Assembly (NCBI RefSeq): GCF_026719705.1 | Contig: NZ_JAPPRR010000001.1 | Span: 558,001-622,000, forward strand | Reading direction: 5' to 3' | Length of the DNA: 64,000 bases | Source of the DNA: Pseudokordiimonas caeni | GTDB lineage: Bacteria; Pseudomonadota; Alphaproteobacteria; Sphingomonadales; Kordiimonadaceae | Shown: positions 39,316 to 48,911 of the stretch, piece by piece | Position numbering within the stretch: position 1 is the first letter of the stretch | How the letters are laid out: each line of letters opens with the position of its first letter | Notes under the pieces: generated by a model | Database searches by the model: none | Told to the model about the DNA's origin: nothing | The model's input: the letters and a program-made list of their open reading frames with translations, nothing else | Translations under genes and position numbers: made by a program

Positions 39316-42306
39316 TTAGAGAGGAAGGTTAAGCCTGATCTCCGTACCTCTCGGTTCCGCAGGGAATATCTGGATCTTCGCGCCAAGTTTCATCGCTCGT
39401 TCGCGCATGCCGACAAGGCCGTAATGGCCTTTGCGCTGCCAGTTTTTTCTCGTCTCGGGGGGCATGCCGATCCCGTCATCTGCGATTGAAATCGTGACAT
39501 TGGACCGCTGGAAACCGACACTGATCTGCACGTCCCCTGCCTGAGCGTGCCGGATTATGTTCCACATCGCCTCGCTGGCGATCTGGGCGATATCGTCAGC
39601 AATTTGTGAGCCGATGAGTGACGAGTTTCCGGTTACGTTGATCGACCACGCAAGCCGGTTTCCAAGGATATCCGCTGCAAGGTCGGACAGGATATTCGCG
39701 AGATCAACCGGGCCTTCCTCTCCGCGCAGGAAACTTACCCTGTCACGACCATCCTGGAGTACGTCATCAGCGCGCTCCAACGCGGCTTCCAGTGATCTCC
39801 GGCCTTCGCTGCCTTCCGGCAATCGATCGCCAACCGATTGAAAACGCAACAGAAGCCCCTGAAAGCCCTGCAGCAATGTATCATGCAGCTCGCGCGCGAT
39901 GCGTTCCCGTTCGGCCAGCCGGCCTTCCATACGGGTTTTGATCCGGTCAGCAACCAGTCGCAGGTGCATGAGATAGGCCGAGAAGGCAAGGCCGAGACCG
40001 GCCATGAATACCGTCAGGAAAAACCATTTTGACTGGAAGAAGGTCGGCGGAATGACAAAGGTCAAGCGTTCGGTCGGCCCGAGCCAGGTGCCGGCTTCGC
40101 TCGTCGCTTCGATGCTTACCGAGTACTGGCCCGGTTTGAGGTTTGAAAATTCGATCAGTCTTGCGGTGTCGACATCAACCCATGGCTGGTTGTCGTCACC
40201 AAGCCGGTACCGGAATTGCGTCCGCTCCGGTGACGAAAGGTTCAGCGCCTGATACGAGACGGAAAGCTGGGTGGTGTCATCGGGAAGAAGCATGCTCTCG
40301 GTCGGCGCGAAAGACACACCGTTTGCGATGACGGACTTCAGGCGGACGGGAACGGGTGCTGCAGCAACGATTTCAAAACTCAGGTCATGCCAGGCGAGGC
40401 CATGATTTGTTGTGAACCAGATGCGGCCGTCCCGAGAAATCGAGGCCGTGTCGGAATAGGACTGCTGGGCGACGCCGGGCAATCCGTCGTGAACGGTGAA
40501 GAGCTCTGATGCTGGGCGGAAATCTGGCTTCTCGAAAGCCGTGATCAGTTCGCTTGCAGACACGCGCACAACACCGGAAATGGTGCTCAACCAGACCTGT
40601 CCATCGGGCGATACGGCCAGCCCGGTTATACCTCTGGCCGGTGGAATTTTTTGGGGAGGAAGGGTGTTGAACCGACGACCTTCCAGTCTTGCAACACCGA
40701 ACTCACCGACGGCCAGAAGGTGCCCGCCGACCTGATGGATGCCGTAAACAGCCCCGATTTCAAGGCCGTTGCTACGGTCGAACAACTGCTGGTCATGACT
40801 GTCGATGAGCAGGAGGCGACCGTCTCGCAGGCTCATCCATACTGATCCGTCCGGGGTGACGAACAGGCCACCCGGCACCGCTTCTCGCGTCTCTTCCGGG
40901 AGCAAGACACGGCTCCAGCCATCTCTTGAATAGCGGAACACACCTTCCCGGTAGATGATGGCGAGCAGGCTGCCGTCCCGTTCCTCAGCCAGCGCATTGA
41001 CCCGCGTATTGGAGAGGCCTTCGGGCAAGGGGACGGCAACAAGTCTGTCGTCAGCCGTAAGTTGCCAGAGGCCTTGGCGGACACCGATCCACAAATTGCT
41101 TTTACTGTCGATCATGGCGCAGGAAAGCTGGCCTGGCATGCCGGCTATGGCTTCAACCTGGCGGTTGTCCCGTAACCGGTAGATCGAATTGGAATCGAGG
41201 ATGAACTCACGGTCTTTCGAAAAAACAGCCCTGAAGCCGTAACGGGAGGTCGGTGGAACGCTGGACTCGGTGACGAAGAACTGACGGCTCAAGCGGTCAA
41301 TGCCCATGTTCGTGCCAACCCATAGCTGGTCGGAATGATCGACCAGCATTGGAACAGCAATGTTTGAGGTAAGTCCATCTTCAAGCCGGAAGTTTTCTGC
41401 AGCGCTGAGAAAAAGGCCTGCGCCTCCGCCAGCGACACTTGTCGGGTCCGATATCCTGAAAATGCCGCCACGGGTGAGATCTGTTCCCCAGACCGCATCA
41501 TCTTCATCGACAGCAATATAGTTGGGGGAAAATTGCGGTTGTGTCTGAGCGTCCGGCACGCGTCCTTCAACCGTGCGGGTTGCCAGCGAAATCGAAGTCA
41601 GGCCGTGATAGGAATCGAGCACCCACATCCGCCCGTCCCGGCCTTCGGCGAACGCAGCGCGTCCTGTGCGCAAGCCAGTTGGTTGAAACACCCGAGCGCC
41701 CGGTTCCAGTACGTGGATGGTTTCACCGTCACCGACCCAGAGTGACCCGTCCGAAGCTGCTTCCACCCAATTGGCGCTTTCGCCCGGAAAGTTCCAGTCT
41801 TTGCCAATGATATGCCACTCGGTTCCATCGAACCGCATCAGTCCGCGCTCAGTCGCGGCCCACATTGTGCCGTCACTGCTGCGCGCAAAACGAAGAACCA
41901 TCCAGTGAGTCTTGCGATTGTCGACTTCGTAGTTTGTGAGTTCTCCGTTGTGGAGGCGTGAGAGCCCGCCGCCCGAATAGCCGATCCAGATATCGCCGTC
42001 GGGCGCGGCAAACACTGCTGTGATGTCGATAGACAGGAACTGGACATTGTTGGCTGGAACGATCCGCTCGAACTCGGTGCCATCGAACCTGAAAAGCCCG
42101 GCACCGGTGCCTAGCCACATGTAGCCATCCGGCCCTTGCGCCAGGGCCCATACATCGGCCGGGGCGCCGTCGGCGATCATCCAGCTTTTATGATGTAGCT
42201 GGTTGATCGCTGTTGTCGCGGGTAGCGCCGAGCTGCCGCTGGTGAAGGTGAGCCAACCGGTCAGGAGCAAGAGGATTGCGGTGATTTGTCTCGGCACGTT
42301 TCCCAT
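39316..42306 (-). CDS. Two-component sensor histidine kinase with periplasmic beta-propeller
   Basis: 996 residues. Signal peptide or N-terminal TM (ITAILLLLTGWLTF), then about 650 residues of propeller repeats (GPDGYMWLGTGAGLFRFDG, SDGTMWAATERGLMRFDG), a Y_Y_Y-type domain (LSVSYQALNLSSPERTQFRY), one TM helix (FFLTVFMAGLGLAFSAYLM) and a HisKA_3 kinase with the phosphorylated histidine H808 in ARELHDTLLQGFQG. The ATPase domain ends with GMRERAMKLGA. Such hybrid-free sensors usually detect polysaccharides or other extracellular ligands. It pairs with the LuxR-type regulator next to it. Confidence 0.93.
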   Translation of the reverse strand: MGNVPRQITAILLLLTGWLTFTSGSSALPATTAINQLHHKSWMIADGAPADVWALAQGPDGYMWLGTGAGLFRFDGTEFERIVPANNVQFLSIDITAVFAAPDGDIWIGYSGGGLSRLHNGELTNYEVDNRKTHWMVLRFARSSDGTMWAATERGLMRFDGTEWHIIGKDWNFPGESANWVEAASDGSLWVGDGETIHVLEPGARVFQPTGLRTGRAAFAEGRDGRMWVLDSYHGLTSISLATRTVEGRVPDAQTQPQFSPNYIAVDEDDAVWGTDLTRGGIFRISDPTSVAGGGAGLFLSAAENFRLEDGLTSNIAVPMLVDHSDQLWVGTNMGIDRLSRQFFVTESSVPPTSRYGFRAVFSKDREFILDSNSIYRLRDNRQVEAIAGMPGQLSCAMIDSKSNLWIGVRQGLWQLTADDRLVAVPLPEGLSNTRVNALAEERDGSLLAIIYREGVFRYSRDGWSRVLLPEETREAVPGGLFVTPDGSVWMSLRDGRLLLIDSHDQQLFDRSNGLEIGAVYGIHQVGGHLLAVGEFGVARLEGRRFNTLPPQKIPPARGITGLAVSPDGQVWLSTISGVVRVSASELITAFEKPDFRPASELFTVHDGLPGVAQQSYSDTASISRDGRIWFTTNHGLAWHDLSFEIVAAAPVPVRLKSVIANGVSFAPTESMLLPDDTTQLSVSYQALNLSSPERTQFRYRLGDDNQPWVDVDTARLIEFSNLKPGQYSVSIEATSEAGTWLGPTERLTFVIPPTFFQSKWFFLTVFMAGLGLAFSAYLMHLRLVADRIKTRMEGRLAERERIARELHDTLLQGFQGLLLRFQSVGDRLPEGSEGRRSLEAALERADDVLQDGRDRVSFLRGEEGPVDLANILSDLAADILGNRLAWSINVTGNSSLIGSQIADDIAQIASEAMWNIIRHAQAGDVQISVGFQRSNVTISIADDGIGMPPETRKNWQRKGHYGLVGMRERAMKLGAKIQIFPAEPRGTEIRLNLPL

Positions 42307-42324
42307 CCAGTTGCCCGCCTGATT

Positions 42325-43041
42325 CTAAAGTTCGATCAGGCCGCGTTTGGCGGCAATGGTAACTGCGTGCGTTCTGTCTGTGGCACCAAGCTTCGAGAAG
42401 ATGATCTTCATGTATCCCTTCACCGTTTCCTCGGCGATGTCCAGTTTGCGGGCGATCTGCTTGTTGGAATTGCCCCATGCCGCCAGAGAAAGGACCTCAA
42501 CTTCCCGGTCCGACAAGGGTTCATCGAGCACATGAAGTGCGATGTCACTGGCGATCGCTGCATCCAGGTGTTTGCCGCCATGAAAGACCGACCGGATTGC
42601 GTTCAAGAGCTCGTTGCGCAGGCTTGCCTTCAGCAGATAGCCGGACGCCCCGGCGCGCAATGCCTTTATGGCACGTCCGTCGCCGGTATAGGTCGTCAGG
42701 ACGATGACCTTGGCGTCCGGGTCTTTCAGCCTGATCTGACTGATCGCTTCCACGCCGGTCATGTCGGGCAGCTGCAGGTCCATCAGCACGATATCCGGTC
42801 GCGTTTCGCCATAGGCTGCGATGGCTTCGCTGCCGGACCCGGCTTCGCTTATAACCTCAACATCATTGTGCGCGGAAATTACGGCACGCACCCCTTCACG
42901 CAGCAAAACGTGATCGTCCACGATCAGCACTGTGATGGTGGACGGTCGACCGGTGGCTGGGGGCGTGTCTGACACGCGGTTTTGCATGCCGCTTAACTCT
43001 GGTTTCGATGTGGACGCGCAGAGGCGCTGCAAGTGGTTCAT
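42325..43041 (-). CDS. NarL/LuxR-family response regulator
   Basis: 238 residues (an ATG at 42987 would give 220). Receiver domain: LIVDDHVLLREG, phosphorylated aspartate in DIVLMDLQLPD, VIVLTTYTGDG, and lysine in GYLLKASLR. The C-terminal HTH reads LSDREVEVLSLAAWGNSNK then IAEETVKGYMKIIFSKLGA. It ends 18 bases upstream of the propeller kinase gene and is its evident partner, transcribed first. Confidence 0.94.
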   Translation of the reverse strand: MNHLQRLCASTSKPELSGMQNRVSDTPPATGRPSTITVLIVDDHVLLREGVRAVISAHNDVEVISEAGSGSEAIAAYGETRPDIVLMDLQLPDMTGVEAISQIRLKDPDAKVIVLTTYTGDGRAIKALRAGASGYLLKASLRNELLNAIRSVFHGGKHLDAAIASDIALHVLDEPLSDREVEVLSLAAWGNSNKQIARKLDIAEETVKGYMKIIFSKLGATDRTHAVTIAAKRGLIEL

Positions 43042-43091
43042 GCCAACATAAAACTCATAAAGGCTGGTCGTCCAGTTTGCGACCTGCTTTG

Positions 43092-44567
43092 CTATTCTGC
43101 GGCGACAATTTCATATGATACATCCTGCCGTGTTGCCGCCTTTGCGATAGATGATGGATCGAGACGCGGCAGTCGATCCGTCGGGGGGAAATGGGCGGAA
43201 GGCTCGGCATGACGCAGTTGCCGCCAGCAAAAGGCACGGACTGTTTCGGGAAGTGAATAGTGGCATTCACCATCTTTATTGCAGGCTGTGAGGAGCGACT
43301 TGTCGACCATCCGCGCCAGTAACAGCGATGCCGCCTGCAAGTTGTGGTCGGTCAGACTTGCCGCCATAGCCAATGTGAATTGCAGCGGAAGATGGGCCAA
43401 ATGGATGAAAAAGCACCTTTCTTCTTTTGAGAGGATGCAATGGCCCCACTGGTAAGCCGCTTCCAGCGACTGGTGTCGTGCGGGGGCCGTCCGGTAGCCC
43501 AATGTCAGAATATCGAACCGGTTGTGGAGATGGTTGGAGAGCCCGTCAATCCCGAGGGATGCGATGCGATTGGCAGCCAATTCTATGGCTAAGGGATTGC
43601 CGTCAAGCCGCCGGCATATGTCGTGGGCACGGGCGACAAGTTGACCGTGAGAGAGCGCTTCCGGGTACATCGCCCTGACCCTGTCGATAAACAGCTCAAC
43701 CGCTGGCGGTGTTGCCGAATGTGACAGCCACGCAAGGCCATCGAGACGATAGACAGTCTCTGTCCGGGTCTTGAGCGGCTCTCTGCCTGTTGCAAGAATG
43801 CGGATGCCCGGCTGGTTGCGCAGTAGCTGTTCGGCGTAAAGAGCCGCGCCGTAGGCGACATGATCGCAGTTGTCGAGAACGACAAAGATGTTTTCGGTGC
43901 CGCGAAAGTTATGCAGCCAGCCGGTGAAGTCATTTGTTTTCTGCGGCGCGCCGAGTGCATTTGCCAGTCGCTCGGCAACCTCGCCGGTATCCTGCATCTC
44001 GGACAGGTCGACGAGCCGGACTTTTTCACTGCTGCGAACGGCCTTGGCAATAGTCAGGGCGACGGTGGATTTGCCGACCCCGGCGGTTCCCACAATTGTC
44101 ACGAGCCGGGCAGTTTCCAGAAGATCGAATATTGCGTTTGTATCGGCGCTGCGCCCCAGAACCGTGACGGGCAGCTGTGACCAGTCATTCAGCCACGGAG
44201 CCTGCGTCATCTTGCCTGTTGTCTGTCCCGGAGACCATCTGGTGAGGCTTACCGTCCCTGAAAAACAATAACCCTGACCTGGTACATTGAGGATGTAGGT
44301 ACAATCCCTGTCTTCGAGGGCTTTCCGGATGGCTGCAACTGCAACCCGAAGATTGGAATCGTCCAGCCATTCACGTCGCCAGACCTTTGATGTCAGCATC
44401 GCTTTGGACATGATGACGCCGGGTTGCCCGATCAACGCAAGCAGCACGTCAAAAGCCCTTTCGCCCAGCCGGATGGGTTCGTCGCCACGTTTGAGCGTGC
44501 GATCGGTTGGCCACAATGAAAACGGACCAAAGGAGATTCGACCGCCTGTTGTTGAATCTGACAGCAT
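43092..44567 (-). CDS. Winged-helix regulator with NB-ARC-type ATPase
   Basis: 491 residues with GGGGAAG before the start at 44567; a start at 44651 is possible. Residues 10-105 form an OmpR-type winged helix (RLGERAFDVLLALIGQPGV, then LRVAVAAIRKALEDRDCTYI). From about 140 a STAND/NB-ARC ATPase follows: Walker A VGTAGVGKSTVAL, Walker B IFVVLDNCDHV, RILATGREPL and GNPLAIELAANRI. The usual repeat sensor at the C-terminus is short or missing. It lies between the two-component genes and the porin cluster on the same strand and may regulate the latter. Confidence 0.88.
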   Translation of the reverse strand: MLSDSTTGGRISFGPFSLWPTDRTLKRGDEPIRLGERAFDVLLALIGQPGVIMSKAMLTSKVWRREWLDDSNLRVAVAAIRKALEDRDCTYILNVPGQGYCFSGTVSLTRWSPGQTTGKMTQAPWLNDWSQLPVTVLGRSADTNAIFDLLETARLVTIVGTAGVGKSTVALTIAKAVRSSEKVRLVDLSEMQDTGEVAERLANALGAPQKTNDFTGWLHNFRGTENIFVVLDNCDHVAYGAALYAEQLLRNQPGIRILATGREPLKTRTETVYRLDGLAWLSHSATPPAVELFIDRVRAMYPEALSHGQLVARAHDICRRLDGNPLAIELAANRIASLGIDGLSNHLHNRFDILTLGYRTAPARHQSLEAAYQWGHCILSKEERCFFIHLAHLPLQFTLAMAASLTDHNLQAASLLLARMVDKSLLTACNKDGECHYSLPETVRAFCWRQLRHAEPSAHFPPTDRLPRLDPSSIAKAATRQDVSYEIVAAE

Positions 44568-44689
44568 TGCTTCCCCGCAGGACACCTGGCACGTCCTTTC
44601 TCGCTTGTTTGGCGATGCTGAAATGAAACATCCGCGGCCTAATTCCGACAAGCCCCGAACGGGTCAGAAAGACACACCATAATAGGGGG

Positions 44690-45976
44690 TCAGAAATCAA
44701 ATCGGAGGGTAAGTTCCACAAAATGGGTTGTTCGTGCATCCGTGTTTTGGGCTGTCACGAAGGCTTTTGGCGCGGCACGGGTATAGATGGCGCCAAGGAA
44801 CAGGCCGTTTCGGGGTTGATACTCAAGATTGAAGCTCGTCGACGTATCAACATGGCGTGGAGCGTTCGGATCGCCCTCCAACACGAGGCTTCCTGACGGG
44901 CTATAAACGCCGTCTGCCCGTGCATACCGCCAGAACATATTCATGTCCGCCGTCACCTTCAGTTCCTCGGTCAGGTTGAGGGTCAGGTATGGGTTGAAAT
45001 TGTAGAAGTTTCTGGGGCCGAGATGGGCAAGGTCGGAAAAGTAACTGCCGCGTGGGAACAGTGCATTGAAGGCGCCAAATGTCCGGTCAGTTGGGTCGCG
45101 GTCCCCGCTCGCTACATTGGCGCTGAGCGCGAGGCGTGGTGAAAGGGGCAGGCCCGAGAACGTGTAGCCCGCGATTCCGGCAAGGGTCCATGCGCGGATT
45201 TTCTGGCGTGGACCATCGGGCTGAAAATGACCAGCCTGCCACACGCCTTCCAGATCCCAGTCCCAGTCGTCGGCTTCTCCGGCAAGCCTTACGCCGAAAC
45301 TGTGACGACGCTCCTGTCCTGCAAGTGTCTGGTTGATGCCCCTGTCACTATCGAAGCCCAAATAGTAAAGATCGACCTTGCTAGGCAGTCCGAGCGGCGC
45401 GTCGAAGGTACTGTATATGCCCCAAAGGGCGCGGTTATCGATCAGGCTATCATCGAGGATGCCGGGATCGTTTTCTGCTTCGAAGCCGGCGAGAAGCTGG
45501 ATGTCATAGCTGTTACCAGTGGCTGTCAGCCGCGCGCCGTTGAACCGCCGGTGCACATTGGTGCCATCGCGCCAGCCAACAAGCCGCTGGGAGCCGAGCT
45601 TCCATTCGTCGCGCCCGATGCGCAGTCTTAAGGCTTTATCCGCGAACGGGATTTCGACCCAGGCGCGGTTGATATCCAGCCGATTTTCCTCCACCGGGCT
45701 ATCGCCACCTTTCGCACCATGCTGAAAGGCGCCCGTCACTTCGACGAGGGCGGTGACGTTCTGTCCGGCAATACTGGCACCGACGTGATAGCGATGGGTA
45801 AGGAACCAGTCTTCGCCTTTGCGTTCGGTCCCCCATAAACTGTTGTCAATCAGCGTGGCCCGTTCCCGCAAATGCCCGAAGAATTCGGTATCTGACGCGT
45901 GCGCCGCCCCGCTGGCAAATAACAGGGCGGCAAGGCAAGAAAGGCGATCAGGCCAGATCATTCTGGAAGCCGCCAT
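44690..45976 (-). CDS. Alginate-export (AlgE-like) outer-membrane porin
   Basis: 428 residues with a signal peptide (LAALLFASGAAHAS). The mature protein is made of alternating beta strands ending in the outer-membrane terminal phenylalanine (VELTLRFDF). Conserved family parts include LDINRAWVEIPFADKALRL and LRIGRDEWKLGSQRLVGWRD. The family contains exporters and importers of anionic sugars or other organic acids. It overlaps the end of the amidohydrolase gene by 29 bases, so the two are translationally linked. Confidence 0.87.
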   Translation of the reverse strand: MAASRMIWPDRLSCLAALLFASGAAHASDTEFFGHLRERATLIDNSLWGTERKGEDWFLTHRYHVGASIAGQNVTALVEVTGAFQHGAKGGDSPVEENRLDINRAWVEIPFADKALRLRIGRDEWKLGSQRLVGWRDGTNVHRRFNGARLTATGNSYDIQLLAGFEAENDPGILDDSLIDNRALWGIYSTFDAPLGLPSKVDLYYLGFDSDRGINQTLAGQERRHSFGVRLAGEADDWDWDLEGVWQAGHFQPDGPRQKIRAWTLAGIAGYTFSGLPLSPRLALSANVASGDRDPTDRTFGAFNALFPRGSYFSDLAHLGPRNFYNFNPYLTLNLTEELKVTADMNMFWRYARADGVYSPSGSLVLEGDPNAPRHVDTSTSFNLEYQPRNGLFLGAIYTRAAPKAFVTAQNTDARTTHFVELTLRFDF

Positions 45977-47783
45977 ACTCGCGAACCGGCGACCAATCCG
46001 GGCTTAGTGGGGGCAGGGCCGGTGACAGGTCTTCAAATGGACCTGCGCCATGAACTACACGTCCGTCGGTGACGGTGAGAACGGATTCAATGGCACGAAT
46101 ACGGTCAACCGGGACGCTGAAGAAGTCCTCGCTGAGGATGGCAAAATCGGCATATTGGCCGGGCACGATGCGGCCCTTCAGTTGCTCCTCGCCCGAGAAA
46201 TAGGCGCTACCACGGCTATAGAGGTCGATGGCCTGTGCGCGGCTCAGCCGATGTTCTGGGCCAAGGACTTCGGTGCCGCCGACGGTGCGGCCGGTGACCG
46301 CCCAGTAAAGTGTGCTCCAGGGATGGTAGCTCGCCACACGGGTGCCATCGGTACCAAGCCCGACCGGCAGGCCTTCCTTGAGCATCCAGCCAAGCGGCGG
46401 GCTTTTGAAGGTGGCGTCGCGGCCGTATCGTTCCATGAAGAACTCACCACCGTATGCCATGCGGCCCTGAAGGGCGATGGCGCCTTCCAGTCGCTTCACA
46501 CGCCGGATCGTATCGGCCTCGATCGTTTCGGCATGATCAAAAGCCCAGCGAAGGCCGGTAAGGCCCGCGCGACCGGCCAGGATTTCATCCCGGTGAAGGC
46601 GTTCGAACACATCGAGCATCGCCTTGATCGATTCATTGTAGGTCGCATGGATGCGGAACGGCCAGCGATTGGCAGCAAGATACTGGGCGACGGCATAGAG
46701 GTCCTTGTCCCAGCCCTCTGTCTGCGTAAAGTCCGGCCGGTCGGCAAGGAAGTTTTCATAGTCGCTTGATTTGAAGGCGAGAAGTTCGCCGCCCCCTTCG
46801 AGCACAAAGCCATTTACCGTTTTCGCGCTGTTGCTGCCGACTTTATGGTCGGTGCCCCATCTGGTGAAATCCTCCAGTTCATGCCCGGGGCGTTGCGGGA
46901 ACAGGAAGTAGGATATACGCAGCGGCATCGGTCCATCCGCGGCCAATCCTTGGGTGCCGCCGTAATCCTGCGGGAAAGTGTGCCCGCCGCCGCCCGCGTC
47001 AATAGCGCTCGTCAGGCCGAAGCGATTGAGCTCCCGGTACCAGTGCATGGTCGACGTTACCTGATCGGCAGCCGATAACGGTGGCAACTGCCCGATGGTC
47101 TGGTACAGGATATTCGGATAAGGCTCGCAGAGGAGGCGCCCGGTCGGCTCCCCATCGGGGCCGATTTCATAGCGGGTGCCCTTGGGCGGGACGGTATCCT
47201 TGGTGATGCCAAGTGCCTTGATGCCAGCCCTGTTGAGCAGGCCCTGACTATAGAGCAGCATCACGAAAACCGGTGTGTCAGGGGCTGCCCGGTCAAGTTC
47301 CTCAACCGTCGGCATGCGCTTCTCAGTAAACTGGAACGGGCTCCAGCCACCGACAATCCGGACCCATTGGCCCTTTGGGCTCCGCTTTGCCTGTGCGGCG
47401 ATCATGTCCAGCCCGCGCGCAAGGCTCGTAAGGCCGTCCCAGCGGAGCTCCGTTGCATAGAAGCGCCCGCCACGCACGGCATGCAGATGGCTGTCGTTGA
47501 GCCCGGGAATGATGGTGCGGCCACCAGCATCGATCACTTGCGTATTCTTTGCTCTCAACTCCGAAATACGGGCGATGCTGCCGGTTGCCAGGATGCGACC
47601 GCTGGCGATTGCCATCGCTTCCACGAAGGGCTGGAAGCGATCACCTGTATAGATGTTTGCATTGATCACGATCATGTCCGCGCCGCCAGCCGCCGCCCAT
47701 AGCGGGGTAAGACTGGACGCAGCAAGCGCGGCGAACGAGCTGCCGATGAAGGCGCGCCGGGTGGGTTGATAGCTTCTGGTCAT
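45948..47783 (-). CDS. Tat-exported amidohydrolase (YtcJ-like)
   Basis: 611 residues. A twin-arginine signal (PTRRAFIGSSFAALAASS) precedes a D-aminoacylase/YtcJ-type barrel: INANIYTGDRF, the metal-binding IIPGLNDSHLHAV near residue 100, RWAFDHAETIE in the middle and GLGTDGTRVASYHPW near 480, then PGQYADFAILSEDFF. It should hydrolyse amide or related bonds in the periplasm. It is the third gene of a four-gene minus-strand series ending with the porin. Confidence 0.9.
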   Translation of the reverse strand: MTRSYQPTRRAFIGSSFAALAASSLTPLWAAAGGADMIVINANIYTGDRFQPFVEAMAIASGRILATGSIARISELRAKNTQVIDAGGRTIIPGLNDSHLHAVRGGRFYATELRWDGLTSLARGLDMIAAQAKRSPKGQWVRIVGGWSPFQFTEKRMPTVEELDRAAPDTPVFVMLLYSQGLLNRAGIKALGITKDTVPPKGTRYEIGPDGEPTGRLLCEPYPNILYQTIGQLPPLSAADQVTSTMHWYRELNRFGLTSAIDAGGGGHTFPQDYGGTQGLAADGPMPLRISYFLFPQRPGHELEDFTRWGTDHKVGSNSAKTVNGFVLEGGGELLAFKSSDYENFLADRPDFTQTEGWDKDLYAVAQYLAANRWPFRIHATYNESIKAMLDVFERLHRDEILAGRAGLTGLRWAFDHAETIEADTIRRVKRLEGAIALQGRMAYGGEFFMERYGRDATFKSPPLGWMLKEGLPVGLGTDGTRVASYHPWSTLYWAVTGRTVGGTEVLGPEHRLSRAQAIDLYSRGSAYFSGEEQLKGRIVPGQYADFAILSEDFFSVPVDRIRAIESVLTVTDGRVVHGAGPFEDLSPALPPLSPDWSPVREYGGFQNDLA

Positions 47784-47870
47784 CGTGCTGTTCCTTGGAA
47801 TATGGAGGTGCCCTTCCGCGAAGGGGGGAAGGGGAAGGGCACCGGGGCAGGCTGAGGGGAGGCCGTCACC

Positions 47871-48845
47871 TCAGCCCTTGGCAAAGGCAAGAATATCGGC
47901 ATTGAGGTCTGTCTGCGCGGTCTGCGCGAGGCCATGTCCGCCACCCTTGTAAACCTTGAGTTTCGCGCCCGGGATCAACTGGGCCATCAGGTGGCCGGAA
48001 TTGCCGATGGGCACGATCTGGTCGTCGTCGCCATGGATGATCAGGGTCGGAATATCGATCTTTTTCAGGTCTTCCGTGAAGTCCGTTTCCGAGAAAGCCT
48101 TGATGCAATCATATTCGCTTTTCAGCCCGCCCATCATGCCCTGCATCCAGAAACTGTCGCGCATGCCCTGGCTCACCTTGGCACCGTCGCGGTTGGCCCC
48201 GAAGAAGGGGGTGGTCAGGTCCTTGAAGAATTGCGAGCGGTCAGCGAGCACACCGGCCCGGATACCATCGAACACGTCGATAGGCAGGCCGCCCGGATAG
48301 GCATCGGTCTTCGCCATGATTGGGGGCACCGCGCCCACAAGGATTGCCTTCGCCACCCGCTTGCTGCCGTGGCGGCCAAGGTAGCGCACGACTTCGCCGC
48401 CGCCGGTGGAATGACCGACCATGATGGCGTCCTTCAGGTCCAGCGTTTCGAAAAGCTCGGCCAGGTCGTCGGCATACTGGTCCATGTGATTGCCGTCCCA
48501 TGGCTGGCTGGACCGGCCATGGCCGCGCCGGTCATGCGCGATCACTCGGTAGCCGTTCATGCCCATGAACTGCATCTGGGCATCCCACGCATCGCCGGTG
48601 AGCGGCCAGCCGTGGCTGAAAACGACCGGTTGGCCCGATCCCCAGTCCTTGTAATAGATCTGCGTGCCATCCTTGACGGTCAGATAGCTGCCATTCGTTT
48701 TGCCCGGCTTCGCCTTCGAGGCAGCTTCCGCTTCGCCCGTTGCCGCGAGGACGGGCAGGGCGGCGGCAAGGCCGAAGCCGCCGGCAAGGACAGCGCGGCG
48801 GGAAGCGCTGGTGGAAGGTTCTCTATTGGAATTGTCGGTGGTCAT
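47871..48845 (-). CDS. Tat-exported alpha/beta hydrolase, chloroperoxidase-like
   Basis: 324 residues. Tat signal [19 protein letters not shown], then the hydrolase domain: [17 protein letters not shown], the nucleophile GHSTGGGEV near residue 145, the acid in [12 protein letters not shown] and the histidine in GGGHGLAQT. The sequence matches cofactor-free haloperoxidase-type esterases. A close paralogue lies at 50335-51306 on the other side of repeat copy 2. A hairpin (GGCTGAGG/CCTCAGCC) overlaps the stop. Confidence 0.9.
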   Translation of the reverse strand: MTTDNSNREPSTSASRRAVLAGGFGLAAALPVLAATGEAEAASKAKPGKTNGSYLTVKDGTQIYYKDWGSGQPVVFSHGWPLTGDAWDAQMQFMGMNGYRVIAHDRRGHGRSSQPWDGNHMDQYADDLAELFETLDLKDAIMVGHSTGGGEVVRYLGRHGSKRVAKAILVGAVPPIMAKTDAYPGGLPIDVFDGIRAGVLADRSQFFKDLTTPFFGANRDGAKVSQGMRDSFWMQGMMGGLKSEYDCIKAFSETDFTEDLKKIDIPTLIIHGDDDQIVPIGNSGHLMAQLIPGAKLKVYKGGGHGLAQTAQTDLNADILAFAKG

Positions 48846-48868
48846 TGCGGTTGCTCCGGCGAGATCAA

Positions 48869-48903
48869 AAAGGAGCGGGGTGCCGCCCAGGGCAGCACCC
48901 CGC
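48869..48903 (-). terminator. Intrinsic terminator after the isochorismatase-fold gene
   Basis: On the minus strand a 9-bp stem GCGGGGTGC/GCACCCCGC with an 11-base loop is followed by TCCTTTTTGATC. It lies just past the stop at 48912 and before the hydrolase start, so it may partly separate the two. Confidence 0.8.
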
Positions 48904-48911
48904 GATTTGAC

